Below are positions 9,518 to 60,434 of a DNA stretch of 64,000 nt, in pieces. The stretch is taken from the NCBI GenBank assembly GCA_022577435.1, contig JAKOON010000110.1, positions 272,001 to 336,000 of the forward strand, given 5' to 3'. Every line of letters begins with the position of its first letter. Position 1 is the stretch's first letter. This stretch comes from Embiotoca jacksoni (Eukaryota; Chordata; Actinopteri; Embiotocidae). The notes under the pieces were generated by a model. The model was not told where the DNA came from. It worked only from the letters and a program-made list of their open reading frames with translations, and did not search any database. Both the position numbers and the translations under genes were made by a program.

Positions 9518-11128
9518 AGTGGTGTGAAAAAGTGTTTGCCTCCTTCCTGATTTCATATTTTTTTTGCATGTTTGTCACACTTAAATGTTTCAGATCATCA
9601 AACAAATTTAAATATTAGTCAAAGATAACACAAGTAAACACAAAATGCAGTTTTTAAATGAAGGTCTTCATTATTAAGGGAGAAAAACAATCCAAACCCA
9701 CATGGCCCTGTGTGAAAAAGTGTCTCCCCCTAAACCTAATAACTGGTTGGACCACCCTCAGCAGCAACAGCTGCAATCAAGCGTTTGCGATAACTTGCAA
9801 TGAGTCTTTTCCAGCTGTGGAGGAATGTTGGCCCACTCATCTTTACAGAGTTGTTGTAATTCAGCCACATTGGAGGGTTTTCCAGCACCAACCTCCTTTT
9901 TAAGGTCATGTCACAGCATCTCAATAGGATTCAGGTCAGGACTTTGACGAGGCCACTCCAAAGTCTTCATTTTGTTTTTCTTCATCCATTCAGAGGTGGA
10001 CTTGCTGGTGTGTTTTGGATCATTGTCCTGCTGCAGAACCCAAGTTGGCTTCAGCTTGAGGTCACGAACAGATGGCCGGACGTTCTCCTTCAGGATGTTT
10101 TGGTAGACGGTAGAATTCATGGTTCCATTTATCACAGCAAGTCTTCCAGGTCCTGAAGCAGCAAAACAGCCCCAGACCATCACACTACCACCACCATATT
10201 TTACTGTTGGTATGAGGTTCTTCTTCTGAAATGCGGTGTTACTTTTACGCCAGATGTAACGGGACACACACCTTCCAAAAAGTTCAACTTTGGTGTCGTC
10301 AGTCCACAGAGTATTTTCCCAAAAGTCTTGGGGATCAAGATGTTTTCTGGCAAAAATGGGACGAGCCTTAATGTTGTTTTTGCTCAGCGGTGGTTTTGGT
10401 CTTGGAACTCTGCCATGCAGCCATTTCTGCCGAGTCTCTTTCTTCTGGTGGAGTCATGAACACTGACCTTAACTGAGGCAAGTGAGGCCTGCAGTTCTTT
10501 GGATGTTGTCGTGGGGTCTTTTGTGACCTCGGATGAGTCGTCGCTGCTCTCTCGGGGTAATTTTGGTTGGCCGGCCGCTCCTGGGAAGGTTCACCACTGT
10601 TCCATGTTTTCTCCATTTGTGGATAATGGCTCTCACTGTGGTTCTCTGGAGTCCCAAAGCTTTAGAAATGGCTTTAGAACCTTTTCCAGACTGATAGATC
10701 TCAATTACTTTCTTTCTCATTTGTTCCTGAATTTCTTTGGATCTCGGCATGATGTCTATCTTTTGAGGATCTTCTGGTCTACTTCACTTTGTCAGGCAGG
10801 TCCTATTGAAGTGATTTCTTGATTGAGAACAGGTGTGGCAGTAATCAGGTCTGGGTGTGGCTAGAGAAATTGAACTCAGGTGTGATAAACCACTTTTAAG
10901 TTATGTTTTAACAGGAGGGGGAAACACTTTTTCACACAGGGCCATGTGGGTTTGGATTGTTTTTCTCCCTTAATAATAAAAACCTTCATTTAAAAACTGC
11001 ATTTTGTGTTTACTTGTGTTATCTTTGACTAATATTTAAATTTGTTTGATGATCTGAAACATTTAAGTGACAAACATGCAAAAACAATTGGAAATCAGGA
11101 AGGGGGCAAACACTTTTTCACACCACTG
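9518..11128 (-). mobile_element. Tc1-like transposon B, inactivated
   Basis: A second, different Tc1 family member in the opposite coding direction. Inverted repeats of about 210 bp (9518-9731 and 10915-11128) share CAGTGGTGTGAAAAAGTG at the tip. The left tip has lost its first C, and the right end is followed by TA (11129-11130). A second copy of GTGTGAAAAAGTGT lies at the inner edge of each repeat, again the IR/DR layout. The internal transposase gene is disabled. Confidence 0.93.
9736..10750 (-). pseudogene. Tc1 transposase pseudogene (element B)
   Basis: Remnant of a Tc1/mariner DDE transposase read on the - strand from MPRSKEIQEQMRKK at 10750 to GGPTSY and a stop at 9736. The helix-turn-helix and GRPTKI hook are intact. 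A 2-base loss near 10530 (RRLIR then out of frame) breaks the protein, and further slips are needed between about 10450 and 10270. A nonsense change follows directly after NPIEML (TGG to TGA, near 9911-9913), and another slip lies near 9810. Catalytic landmarks still readable in the separate frames are WTDD, QDNDPKHT and SPDLNPIE. Confidence 0.92.
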
Positions 11129-11130
11129 TA

Positions 11131-12270
11131 TAACCTTTAACGTGTGGTGAAATCATATTTAAATATAAATAACCTTTAACACGTGCTGAAGTAATTTATG
11201 TAAATATATATGTAACATTTAACACGTGGTGAAGTCATATGTAAACATATATAACCTTTAACATGTGGTGAAGTCATATGTACTGTTTGTATACCCTTTA
11301 ACATGTGGGGATATCTTATGTTAATATATATAACCTTTAACATGTGGTGAAGTCACGTGTAAATATATATAAACTTTAACATGTGTCAAATAAAAATATA
11401 TATAACTTTTAACATGGGGGGAAATCTTATATTAATATGTATAACCTTTAACATTTGGTGAAGTCACATGTAAATATATATAAACTTTAACGTGTCAAAT
11501 GAAATTAGATACAACTTTTAACGTGTTGAAATTATACGTGAATATATATACCCTTTAAAACGTGGTGATATTAAATGCAAATATACATAACCTTCGACGT
11601 GGTGAAATCATACGTAAATATATATAACCTTTAATGTGTGCTGAAGTAAATTGTACTGTTTATATAACCTTTACAAGTGGTCAAGTCATATGTAAATGTA
11701 TATAACCTTTAACATGTGGGGAAATCATATGTAAACATATGTAACCTTTAACATGTGGTGAAATCATATGTAAACATGTATAAACTTTAACATGTGGTGA
11801 AGTCACACGTAAATATATATAACCTTTAAAATGTGGTGAAATCATAAATATGTATAACCTTTAAAATGTGCCGAAGTAATTTGTACTGTTTGTATAACCT
11901 TTAACAAGTGGTCAAGTCATATGTAAATATATATAACCGTTAACATGTCATATGTAAATATATATAACCTTTAACGTGGGGAAATCAAACGTTAATATTT
12001 ATAACCTTTAACATTTGGGGAAATCTTATGTTAACATATATAACCTTTAACATGTGGTGAAGTCATGAAAATATATACAACTTTTTATACGTGGTGAAGT
12101 CAAGTGTAAATATATATAAACTTTAACGTCAAGTCATATAAATATATATAACCTTTAACACGTGCTGAAGTAATATGTATAAATATATATAACATTTAAC
12201 ATGTGAAGTCAAATGTAAACATATATAACCTTTAACATGTGGTGAAGTCATATGTAAATATATATAACCT
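11131..12270 (+). repeat. 39-40 bp minisatellite, segment 3
   Basis: The array resumes after transposon B and ends near 12270. Taken without the insertions, the array is about 3.4 kb. A run of units here (around 11230-11380) resembles those just after transposon A (around 8820-8970) in order, including the TACTGTTTGTATA variant, which suggests block duplication within the array before or after insertion. Confidence 0.92.
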
Positions 12271-12373
12271 GTAAACCAGCTGATGAGTCAGCAGAAAACA
12301 AATTTATAAGATGTCAGCATTTCATTTAAACTCCACACAAATAATTTTTATTTTCTGTGTTCTCCTACTGTCT

Positions 12374-12374
<1 letters not shown>

Positions 12375-12434
<60 letters not shown>

Positions 12435-12452
12435 GCACACACACACACACAC
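12375..12452. repeat. (CA)n microsatellite
   Basis: CA dinucleotide run with a few CG interruptions (GCACACGCGC) near its end. Confidence 0.97.
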
Positions 12453-15400
12453 CTGGCTTCATTCCCAGGATGTCACACACTGCTGTTTAGTCAAAGATAT
12501 CAGAGACTCAGAGATACAAACACTGTAATCACCTGATTCACAGAACAAAGTCACGTGATAGAGGAGGAGTGATGGAGTCCTCACTGGGAGGAGGAGGAAG
12601 AAGAGGAGGAGTAGAAGGATTGTTGGATCAAATAGTTGAGAGGCGTTCCTGTTCATGAGGAGGTAAAAGCCAAAGTTGATCTATTCTAAGTATCTTAAGT
12701 AAATAAACATGTCACATTACATGAATGTACATTACGTTATATTAAATTTATGTTAAATTTATATTACACCTTTTCTGTGTCTACGTATCGTTACTTTAAG
12801 GATCTGAAACTGAAACTGAACTGTGAGGTTTGTGAACCTGAATGGAGGGTATGTTGAGAGGATGTCTTTAACAGCAGCAGAGTTGGACACGCACACATGC
12901 ACAACCATTCATGCAGAGTGTCTTCATTTCGCCTACAGATCAACACCAACAACACCTCCCGTTCCGGTTGAGAGCACATGTAGAGCATGAGAGGAAACTG
13001 TACAGTGTTTCATACAATGAGAGTTCAGCACACAGCGTCCCGCTGCTCCGCCTCCGGACGCTCACTCCGTCAGGACGTCCATTAGCTCCTCTGTCCACAG
13101 AAAGGATGTCCATCTGCTCCTCACTTCTGAACAAAGACAGCCTGTCCTCCATGTCCTCGGCTCGGCCCGACAGAAACAGCCTCGCAGAGTTCCTTCAGCT
13201 GAGTTCAAAAGATTGTCATCGTAAAGCTGGAACGTCTCACTACAATCTAGTTTAGATAAGGAGAGGATTCTCCAGCGTCCATCTGCTGCTTCTTACGCTA
13301 AAAAGTACAATATGGTTCCTTTTAAATAGATAGAAGTTAAACCCTGTGAAAATATTGAGATTCTTGGTAAAGGCACAATATTCAGCCATGAGGAGAGAGC
13401 ACTGCTACTATTGTGTCCTAGAGAAGCTCTAATCTATCTGCTGTTGGGGGCTTCTTGGTTTGGGAGGTTTCTGTCTGAAGCCGTGCTCAGACAAGCGGCC
13501 CACGTGTCCTCACATGGACGTCCATCACTGTCCTCAGGATGTCCTCAGCAGGAGGATCTTTGAACAGTTAACTAATTCCATTATTAAACACGTTCTCCTG
13601 TTGTGCACAGTGACGAGCCCTGAGGAGGAAGCTGCATGTGTTCAGGTTCAGTATCTACGACATCCCATAATCCAACATGTCATGATTCAACCCAGAGTTT
13701 AGTGTGCTTTATGTTTTCAGGTGTGGAGCTCAGGCTGCGGGACGGCATGTAGAGACTTCAACCTTCATCCAGATATTTAAAGCTCCTGGCAAAGACTCTC
13801 TGAACATTTAGATCCGACAACCTGGAGACCTTTTAAATGAACACAAGAGGAGGATTACAGGAACCTGCTGGATGCACTGGTGTCGCCATGGCAACTGGAG
13901 ATGGTTTCTAATTTTCTGTGTATAAATTACAAAGTGGCATCCAGAAGATCTGTGCTACAGTTCTGCTTCAGATTATATAATAAAAGCATTCTGAAAATAA
14001 AAGTATAGTGATATAATAAATGCACTGGTCACAGTCACCTGATCTTCATCTAACCAACACCAGCGGAGCAGCGTGCTCGGCTCCGCCCCCTCCAACAGAC
14101 ACACCACAGCAGGAAGGTCGTGTTTGTATAGTTATTTAACAAATAATATTAAGATGAGGCTCCTCTTTGAATCCGTCCAGCTGCTCATGTGATCCTCCTC
14201 CTGTGGTAACCTGTCACGTGATCCTCTCTGCAGACCTGCTGGAGCTCCAGCGGCTCGCATCACGCCTCAAGCCTCACGGTAAACACGCTAAACACGGATG
14301 ATCTGCCACACGTCAACCTGCTCTCAGCTGCATGTGGACGTTTCTATATCTGTCAGTCATCGTATCACCTGATCAACCAGCTGACGTCACTGACAGACAC
14401 CTGAGAAACACATCAGCACAGTTTAACTCATCACATGTCCTGCTGTCATGTGACTCCTCCCACTGACCCCAGTGATGTCACACAAGAAAAAACCTGAATT
14501 ACAACAATTACAATATAAGTTATTAAATTTACATGCAATACTTGGAAAGATCGAATTAAACTAATAAAAAGATGAATGTTAATCTGAGGTCTGCTGCATG
14601 AAACCATGACGACCACCATGTCCGTCCCCCGTCTGTCCACCACACCTGTTACCTGTCCCCTCTCTAAGTGCTGCTGTTCCTACTTCCTGCTTCAGGACTG
14701 AACACAGATCACATACAGAGAACTCCAGACGATGCTAACTGTTAGCCACACCCACCTTGCTGACCTCACCACTTGTCTGTCTCCTGAAATGTGTCTTTAA
14801 TTTGAACTTTGACCCCTGCCTCTCAGCATGGGGCTACATAATAAAGCAACCGTGAGCTAATGAAGCGAGCCCTCTATGATGTTATAGCGTGAGGAGGATG
14901 AGGCGGTTTGCAGACTAACAGGAAAGAGTGATGTGTCTGAACATGTTCAGCGACGGAGGGTTGCATCTGAATGTGTTGTTGACGGCATGGTGACATCATT
15001 GGTCGTTCTGTACCTGATTTCTCTGAAGAAAACGACACTGAGCGTGTTAACAGACGCTGTGAGGTCAGCGCAGGTAGACGTGGGACTACTTCCTGTTTGA
15101 TCACGTCTTGTTCTTACTCTAAATGAAGTGATTATAATACAAAGCTTCTTTATCTTGAAATAAAAGAAACGCAGGTCAGTGAACATGCACTCAGCCCTGA
15201 CGATGGAAAACATCTGTCCAACATCACAATGATACATGACAAACAGCTGGAGCACTCAACCAGGTGAGACTACCTGGTCGTCATGGAAACAGCGTCTGTT
15301 CATCAGCTTCAGCCATAACGAGGTGGAAACTGTCTTCGTTACCCACTGAGTGTTTTTTTTTTTTTTTTTTTTTGCACTGGGCCCTGTTTTCTCAGTTTTT

Positions 15401-15636
15401 TACTGAAAGCAAATCAAAGTTGTGTTTCATTCACATGCAGAGAGTGAGAGAACCGAAGAGAAGAATCAGAACCAAACAGAACCGAAGATCATAACGTCTG
15501 TTCAGCAGGTCTGGACTTAGAAACACCAGACCCGCACTGGCTCTTAAATATGGGAGTATTTCTGTCTATATCTATCTATGTGTGAATACAGCAAAAGTGA
15601 TAGATTTTTTAATAAATTATATCTCTGTTATATATA
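12453..15636. other. Intergenic sequence between commd8 and gabrb1, no feature seen
   Basis: About 3.2 kb of ordinary-looking sequence with only short open frames that lack recognisable motifs, codon bias or splice structure. A GGA-rich patch lies near 12560-12620 and a 21-base T run at 15353-15373. It may contain the gabrb1 3' UTR at its right edge. I cannot support any gene or RNA here. Confidence 0.6.
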
Positions 15637-15642
15637 TTTATT
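15637..15642 (-). terminator. Candidate gabrb1 polyadenylation signal
   Basis: TTTATT on the + strand gives AATAAA on the - strand about 160 bases after the gabrb1 stop. The surrounding stretch is AT-rich and similar hexamers occur by chance, and GABA receptor transcripts often have long 3' UTRs, so this is only a candidate. Confidence 0.35.
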
Positions 15643-15800
15643 TATATATTTTATATTAAATTGTATTTACATTGTAAAGATATCCAGTTCTACTCGTTTT
15701 AAAACAGGATTTGTACAAATGTACCGCCGCTCCTCTGTTTCCACCGCTGTAACAGACCTAACTAGTTTCTCCAGGAGGTCAGCGGCTCTCTGTCGCCGCC

Positions 15801-51072
<35,272 letters not shown>

Positions 51073-51352
51073 CTGATGGAGGGGAGGGTGAGAGGGGGGA
51101 GGGGGGGGATTTTGGACCGCTACATGAATAATGTCATCACTGGTTTGTACTTTAGATGTTCAGACATTTGAGATTAGAAACAACAAAATTTCAGATCTTC
51201 TTTTTCAGGGAAGTAGAACTGTTGTTTCTTAAATTAGTTATTTTAACATTTTTAATCCACCACAGAACAAAAACTCTCATATCAGAGTTCAGAAGGATAT
51301 TTAGCGAGAAACTGACTGAAAGACTTCAGTGTGAGTCTGACGGCTACTTTAG

Positions 51353-51785
51353 AGCTGACCAGCTGACCAGATGATCAGATGACCAGATGACCAGCTGACC
51401 AGATAATCAGATGATCAGATGACCAGCTGACCAGATGATCAGATGACCAGCTGACCAGCTGACCAGATGATCAGATGATCAGATGACCAGATGACCAGCT
51501 GACCAGCTGACCAGCTGACCAGATGACCGGATAATCAGATGACCAGCTGACCAGATAATCAGATGATCAGATGACCAGCTGACCAGATGATCAGATGACC
51601 AGCTGACCAACTGACCAGATGACCAGCTGACCAGATGACCAGCTGACCAGATGATCAGATGACCAGATAATCAGCTGACCAGATGACCGGCTGACCAGAT
51701 GACCAGCTGACCAGATGATCAGATGACCAGCTGACCAGCTGATCAGATGATCAAATGACCAGCTGACCAGATGACCAGATGATCA
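51353..51785. repeat. 8-bp minisatellite (GACCAGCT / GACCAGAT / GATCAGAT), gabrb1 intron 3
   Basis: About 54 octamers in mixed order. Many contain CAGCTG, the E-box core. Confidence 0.96.
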
Positions 51786-54098
<2,313 letters not shown>

Positions 54099-57000
54099 AT
54101 CTGATAAATGTGATCTAATAACTGTGATCTAATAAATGTGATCTAATAACTGTGATCTGATAAATGTGATCTAATAACTGTGATCTGATAATTGTGATCT
54201 AATAACTGTGACCTAATAAATGTGATCTGATAAATGTGATTTAATAAATGTGATCTAATAACTGTGATCTGATAACTGTGATCTGATAACTGTGATCTAA
54301 TAAATGTGATCTGATAACTGTGATCTAATAAATGTGATCTAATAAATGTGATCTAATAACTGTGATCTAATAACTGTGATCTAATAAATGTGATCTATTA
54401 CATGTGATTCCATAAATGTGATCCAATAACTGTGATCTAATAAATGTGATCTAATAAATGTGATCTAATAAATGTGGTCTGATAAATGTTATCTATTAAA
54501 TGTGATTCCATAAATGTGATCCAATAACTGTGATCTAATAAATGTGATCTAATAAATGTGATCTAATAAATGTGGTCTGATAAATGTGATCTATTAAATG
54601 TGATTCCATAAATGTGATCTATTAAATGTGATTCCATAAATGTGATCTAATAACTGTGATCTAATAAATGTGATCTAATAACTGTGATCTGACGAATGTG
54701 ATCTAATAAATGTGATCTGATAAATGTGATCTATTAAATGTGATTCCATAAATGTGATCTAATAACTGATTTAATAAATGTGATTTAATAAATGTGATCT
54801 AATAACTGATTTAATAAATGTGATTTAATAAATGTGATCTAATAAATGTGATCTAATATTTGTGATATGACAAATGTGATCCAAAAACTGTGATCTAATA
54901 ACTGTGATCTAATAAATGTGATCTGATAAATGTGATCTATTACATGTGATTCCATAAATGTGATCTAATAACTGTGATCTAATAAATGTGATCTAATAAA
55001 TGTGATCTGATAAATGTGATCTATTAAATGTGATTCCATAAATGTGATCTAATAACTGTGATCTGATAAATGTGATCTAATAACTGTAATCTGATACATG
55101 TGATCTGATGAATGTGATCTGATAAATGTGATATAATAAATGTGATCTAATATTTGTGATATGACAAATGTGATCTAATAACTGTGATCTAATAACTGTG
55201 ATCTAATAAATGTGATCTATTACATGTGATTCCATAAATGTGATCCAATAACTGTGATCTAATAAATGTGATCTAATAAATGTGGTCTGATAAATGTGAT
55301 CTATTAAATGTGATTCCATAAATGTGATCCAATAACTGTGATCTAATAAATGTGATCTGATAAATGTGATCTATTAAATGTGATTCCAAAAATGTGATCT
55401 AATAACTGTGATCTAATAAATGTGGTCTGATAAATGTGATCTATTAAATGTGATTCCATAAATGTGATCCAATAACTGTGATCTAACAACTGTGATCTAA
55501 TAAATGTCATCTGATAAATGTGATCTATTAAATGTGATATAATAAATGTGATCTAATATTTGTGATATGACAAATGTGATCCAATAACTGTGATCTAATA
55601 ACTATGATCTAATAAATGTGATCTAATAACTGTGATCTAATAAATGTGATCTAATAACTGTGATCTGATAAATGTGATCTAATAACTGTAATCTGATACA
55701 TGTGATCTGATGAATGTGATATAATAAATGTGATCTAATATTTGTGATATGACAAATGTGATCTAATAACTGTGATCTAATAACTGTGATCTAATAAATG
55801 TGATCTATTACATGTGATTCCATAAATGTGATCCAATAACTGTGATCTAATAAATGTGATCTAATAACTGTGATCTAATAAATGTGGTCTGATAAATGTG
55901 ATCTATTAAATGTGATTCCATAAATGTGATCCAATAACTGTGATCTAATAACTGTGATCTAATAAATGTGATCTGATAAATGTGATCTATTAAATGTGAT
56001 TCCATAAATGTGATCTAATAACTGTGATCTGACGAATGTGATCTATTAAATGTGATTCCATAAATGTGATCTAATAACTGATTTAATAAATGTGATTTAA
56101 TAAATGTGATCTAATAAATGTGATCTAATATTTGTGATATGACAAATGTGATCCAAAAACTGTGATCTAATAACTGTGATCTAATAAATGTGATCTGATA
56201 AATGTGATCTATTACATGTGATTCCATAAATGTGATCTAATAACTGTGATCTAATAAATGTGATCTAATAAATGTGATCTGATAAATGTGATCTATTAAA
56301 TGTGATTCCATAAATGTGATCTAATAACTGTGATCTGATAAATGTGATCTAATAACTGTAATCCGATACATGTGATCTGATGAATGTGATCTGATAAATG
56401 TGATATAATAAATGTGATCTAATATTTGTGATCTAATAACTGTGATGTAATAACTGTGATCTAATAAATGTCATCTATTACATGTGATTCCATAAATGTG
56501 ATCCAATAACTGTGATCTAATAAATGTGATCTAATAAATGTGATCTAATAAATGTAGTCTGATAAATGTGATCTATTAAATGTGATTCCATAAATGTGAT
56601 CTGATAAATGTGATCTGATAAATGTGATATAATAAATGTGATCTAATATTTGTGATGACAAATGTGATCTAATAACTGTGATCTAATAACTGTGATCTAA
56701 TAAATGTGATCTAATAAATGTGATCTATTACATGTGATTCCATAAATGTGATCCAATAACTGTGATCTAATAAATGTGATCTAATAAATGTGATCTAATA
56801 AAGGTGGTCTGATAAATGTGATCTATTAAATGTGATTCCATAAATGTGATCCAATAACTGTGATCTAATAACTGTGATCTAATAAATGTGATCTATTACA
56901 TGTGATTCCATAAATGTGATCCAATAACTGTGATCTAATAAATGTGATCTAATAAATGTGATCTAATAAAGGTGGTCTGATAAATGTGATCTATTAAATG

Positions 57001-57787
57001 TGATTCCATAAATGTGATCCAATAACTGTGATCTAATAACTGTGATCTAATAAATGTGATCTGATAAATGTGATCTATTAAATGTGATTCCATAAATGTG
57101 ATCTAATAACTATGATCTAATAAATGTGATCTAATAACTGTGATCTGACGAATGTGATCTAATAAATGTGATCTGATAAATGTGATATATTAAATGTGAT
57201 TCCATAAATGTGATCTAATAACTGTGATCTAATAAATGTGATCTAATAAATGTGATGATAAATGTGATCTATTAAATGTGATTCCATAAATGTGATCTAA
57301 TAACTGTGACCTAATAAATGTGGTCTGATAAATGTGATCTATTAAATGTGATTCCATAAATGTGATCCAATAACTGTGATCTAATAACTGTGATCTAATA
57401 AATGTCATCTGATAAATGTGATCTATTAAATGTGATATAATAAATGTGATCTAATAACTGTGATCTAATAAATGTGGTCTGATAAATGTGATCTATTAAA
57501 TGTGATTCCATAAATGTGATCCAATAACTGTGATCTAATAACTGTGATCTAATAAATGTGGTCTGATAAATGTGATCTAATAAATGTGATCTGATAAATG
57601 TGATCTATTAAATGTGATCTAATAACTATGATCTAATAACTGTGATCTAATAACTGTGATCTAATAAATGTGATCTGATAAATGTGATCTATTAAATGTG
57701 ATTCCATAAATGTGATCTAATAACTGTGATTTAATAAATGTGATCTAATAAATGTGATTTAATAAATGTGATCTAATAAACGTGATC
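54099..57787. repeat. 14-bp minisatellite (TGTGATCTAATAAA), gabrb1 intron 3
   Basis: About 3.7 kb, roughly 260 units. Variants include CTAATAAC, CTGATAAA, CTATTAAA, TTCCATAAA and CCAATAAC. Higher-order duplication is clear: the string TTTGTGATATGACAAATGTG followed by ATCCAAAAACTG occurs at 54859 and again at 56131, 1272 bases apart, in matching surroundings. Confidence 0.97.
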
Positions 57788-58485
57788 AGGGTGAAGCAGA
57801 GTTGTTAACAAAAGTCTTCCCGCTGACATCTCTTTAGTCTGTCAGTTTTATGTTTCACTGGACTGAAACACATCAGAACCAGATTTTCTGGGTCGAGTTA
57901 ATTTTTAAAAACAAATATCACTCTGTTTAAACTATCTCTTATTATTAAAGTATTTTTTCATTATTTTAAAGATGAGCTGCAGCAGCCTGTGATCTGTCAG
58001 ATAGAAGTGACTCAGCAGTGTCGTTGCTATGGTTATGGTCAACTGATTTATATTGAGCCTCTGACCCACACTTTGTTCCAGGTGTCCTGATGTCAGGTTT
58101 TAATGGGGACCGGCCAGCCAATCAGAAACAAGTCCTACCTCTGAATGATGTCAGAAACGTCTCTGCATGATGTCATAAAGCTATATTTTCATATCACTGC
58201 ATCAGAAGGTTAATAATGACTGATGACATGCTAACAGAGACACACACTGACACCAATCACACCTTTTACTGTTGCCAAACCAACCAGCATGCTCCAACCC
58301 CCCACCTCCCTTCCCCCTTGTTTCCACTCCAACCCCAGCATGCGCTCAACTTAAGTAGGAAGTGATGATTGAGGATAAATCAAAACTATGGCAGGAGTGA
58401 AAACAAGGACGAGAGGAATGATTTCAAGAAACAAACAGTGAGACTGCTGTGTTAGAGATGCATAGAGGGGTCCTTCAAACAGCAG
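57788..58485. other. gabrb1 intron 3, unique part
   Basis: About 700 bases, no recognised feature. Confidence 0.6.
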
Positions 58486-59218
58486 GGCCCTTTAAACGGT
58501 GGGGCCCTTTAAATGTCGAGGCCCTTTAAACGTTGGAGTACTATAAACGGTGGGGCCTTTTAAATGTTGAGGCCCTTTAAACGTCAGAGCCCTTTAAATG
58601 TTGAGGTCCTTTAAACGTTGGAGTCCTTTAAACGGTGGGGCCTTTTAAATGTTGAGGCCCTTTAAACCTTGGAGCCCTTTAAATGTTGAGGTCCTTTAAA
58701 CGTCGGAGTCCTTTAAATGTTGAGGTCCTTTAAACGTTGGAGTCCTTTAAACGGTGGGGCCTTTTAAATGTTGAGGTCCTTTAAACGGTGGGGCCTTTTA
58801 AATGTTGAGGTCCTTTAAATGTCGGAGCCCTTTAAATGTTGAGGTCCTTTAAACGTCAGAGCCCTTTAAATGTTGAGGTCCTTTAAACGTTGGAGTCCTT
58901 TAAACGGTGGGGCCCTTTAAATGTCGAGGCCCTTTAAACGATGGGGCCCTTTAAATGTCGAGGCCCTTTAAACGATGGGGCCCTTTAAATGTCGAGGCCC
59001 TTTAAACGGTGGGGCCCTTTAAATGTTGAGGCCCTTAAATGTTGAGGCCCTTTAAACGATGGGGCCCTTTAAATGGCGAGGCCCTTTAAACGGTGGGGCT
59101 CTTTAAATGTCGAGGCCCTTTAAACGGTGGGGCCCTTTAAACATCAAGGCCCTTTAAACATCAGGGCTGTCTAAAAGTCTGGGCCCTTTAAATGTCGAGG
59201 GCCTTTAAATGTCGGGGC
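58486..59218. repeat. 17-bp minisatellite (GGCCCTTTAAATGTTGA), gabrb1 intron 3
   Basis: About 43 units with variants GTCCTTTAAACGTTGGA and GGGGCCTTTTAAATGTTGA. Each unit contains the TTTAAA palindrome. Confidence 0.95.
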
Positions 59219-59660
59219 ACTTCAAACTAAATGACGAAGTCACCATTGGATGGCAGAATTCCTGTATCCACTTCAGATTAAAAGCCATAGTTTCAAATTA
59301 AAAGCCCCCTAAGAGTTTCATACATAGTTCAGCCATCTGCTCGCTTCTGACTGATTTAATTATGCCGACTAACTGGGATTACATTGATGCGGCTCATCAC
59401 AGGACCATTGAGCTCCATTATCAGCACACAGAGGAAAACAGGTACCTGACGGAGTCCTGACTACTGATGCAGTGGAGGAACCAGAACAGTTCCACCACCC
59501 TGTTCACAGCTGCTCCAGGTTCTTCTGATGTAAACATGTCTCCTGTTCCTGAAGACGTCTGTCACAGCACACCAACAGTTCTTTGTCAGGTTTACTTATT
59601 CTAACACATCTTCTAAATAAAGATCATTGTGTTGTTGGTGTGAAACATCTGAAGTGTTCT
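59219..59660. other. gabrb1 intron 3, unique part
   Basis: About 440 bases, no recognised feature. Confidence 0.6.
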
Positions 59661-59800
59661 CAGATCAGCTGTTAGTTCACTCATAAATCAGCTGTTAGTT
59701 CACTCAGATCAGCTGTTAGTTCACTCAGATCAGCTGTTAGTTCACTCAGACCAGCTGTTAGTTCACTCAGATCAGCTGTTAGTTCACTCAGATCAGCTGT
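59661..59800. repeat. 21-bp repeat (CAGCTGTTAGTTCACTCAGAT)
   Basis: About six to seven units with few changes. One unit reads CTCATAAAT in place of CTCAGAT. Confidence 0.9.
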
Positions 59801-60393
59801 TCATGACACGAAAATCCTCACTCACAGTTTCATGACCAGCTGCTGATGAATCCTCCAGGAGCCTCGTGATGATGTTGTCCGTGTCATAAAGATCAGAACT
59901 AATGCAGTGACATGCTCCGAGACTGTAGCACTGGGTCAGAACACTTCTGTTCTACTGTTCCTCATCACAAACTCAAACAACTGTTCAGCTGCACACAGGT
60001 TCTAACAGAACCCACAGAAACTCGATCAGAGGATCTGATTCTCTCTTTGAACACCAAATGAAATGACTGGTTGTGTTTCGGTGAGTTTTCAGGATGAATG
60101 TTTTCATGATTCTTGACCTTTGACCTTCCTGTTACACCTCAGAGCCACAGGAACAACTCACACTCATCCTAAAGTTCAGTCCACTGTCAGTTTTATGGAT
60201 AAATGTCTAAATGTGCTGTTGATTTATTGATGATAAAAGCTGCATTCTCTGATAGCACCTTTAAAAATAGAGCTGTGTTCATATCTATCACATCCTGCAT
60301 TTACATGCGAAGACCAACGGCTTTTGGTGAGCTGCTTATAAAAGATGAAAACCTCTTCAGCACTTATATTAAGACAAGAGAAATCACTTCATC

Positions 60394-60434
<41 letters not shown>

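Noticed and set aside
9658..10822. Short + strand frames within transposon B
   Set aside because: They are antisense to the degenerate transposase, which is clearly readable on the - strand.
12911..13255. 114-codon + frame in the intergenic region, overlapping a 70-codon - frame
   Set aside because: Ser/Leu/Arg-rich text without any domain or homology I recognise. Length is compatible with chance in a region of this base composition.
60203..60433. 76-codon frame ending in a GT repeat
   Set aside because: No motif, no splice support, and the tail is microsatellite.
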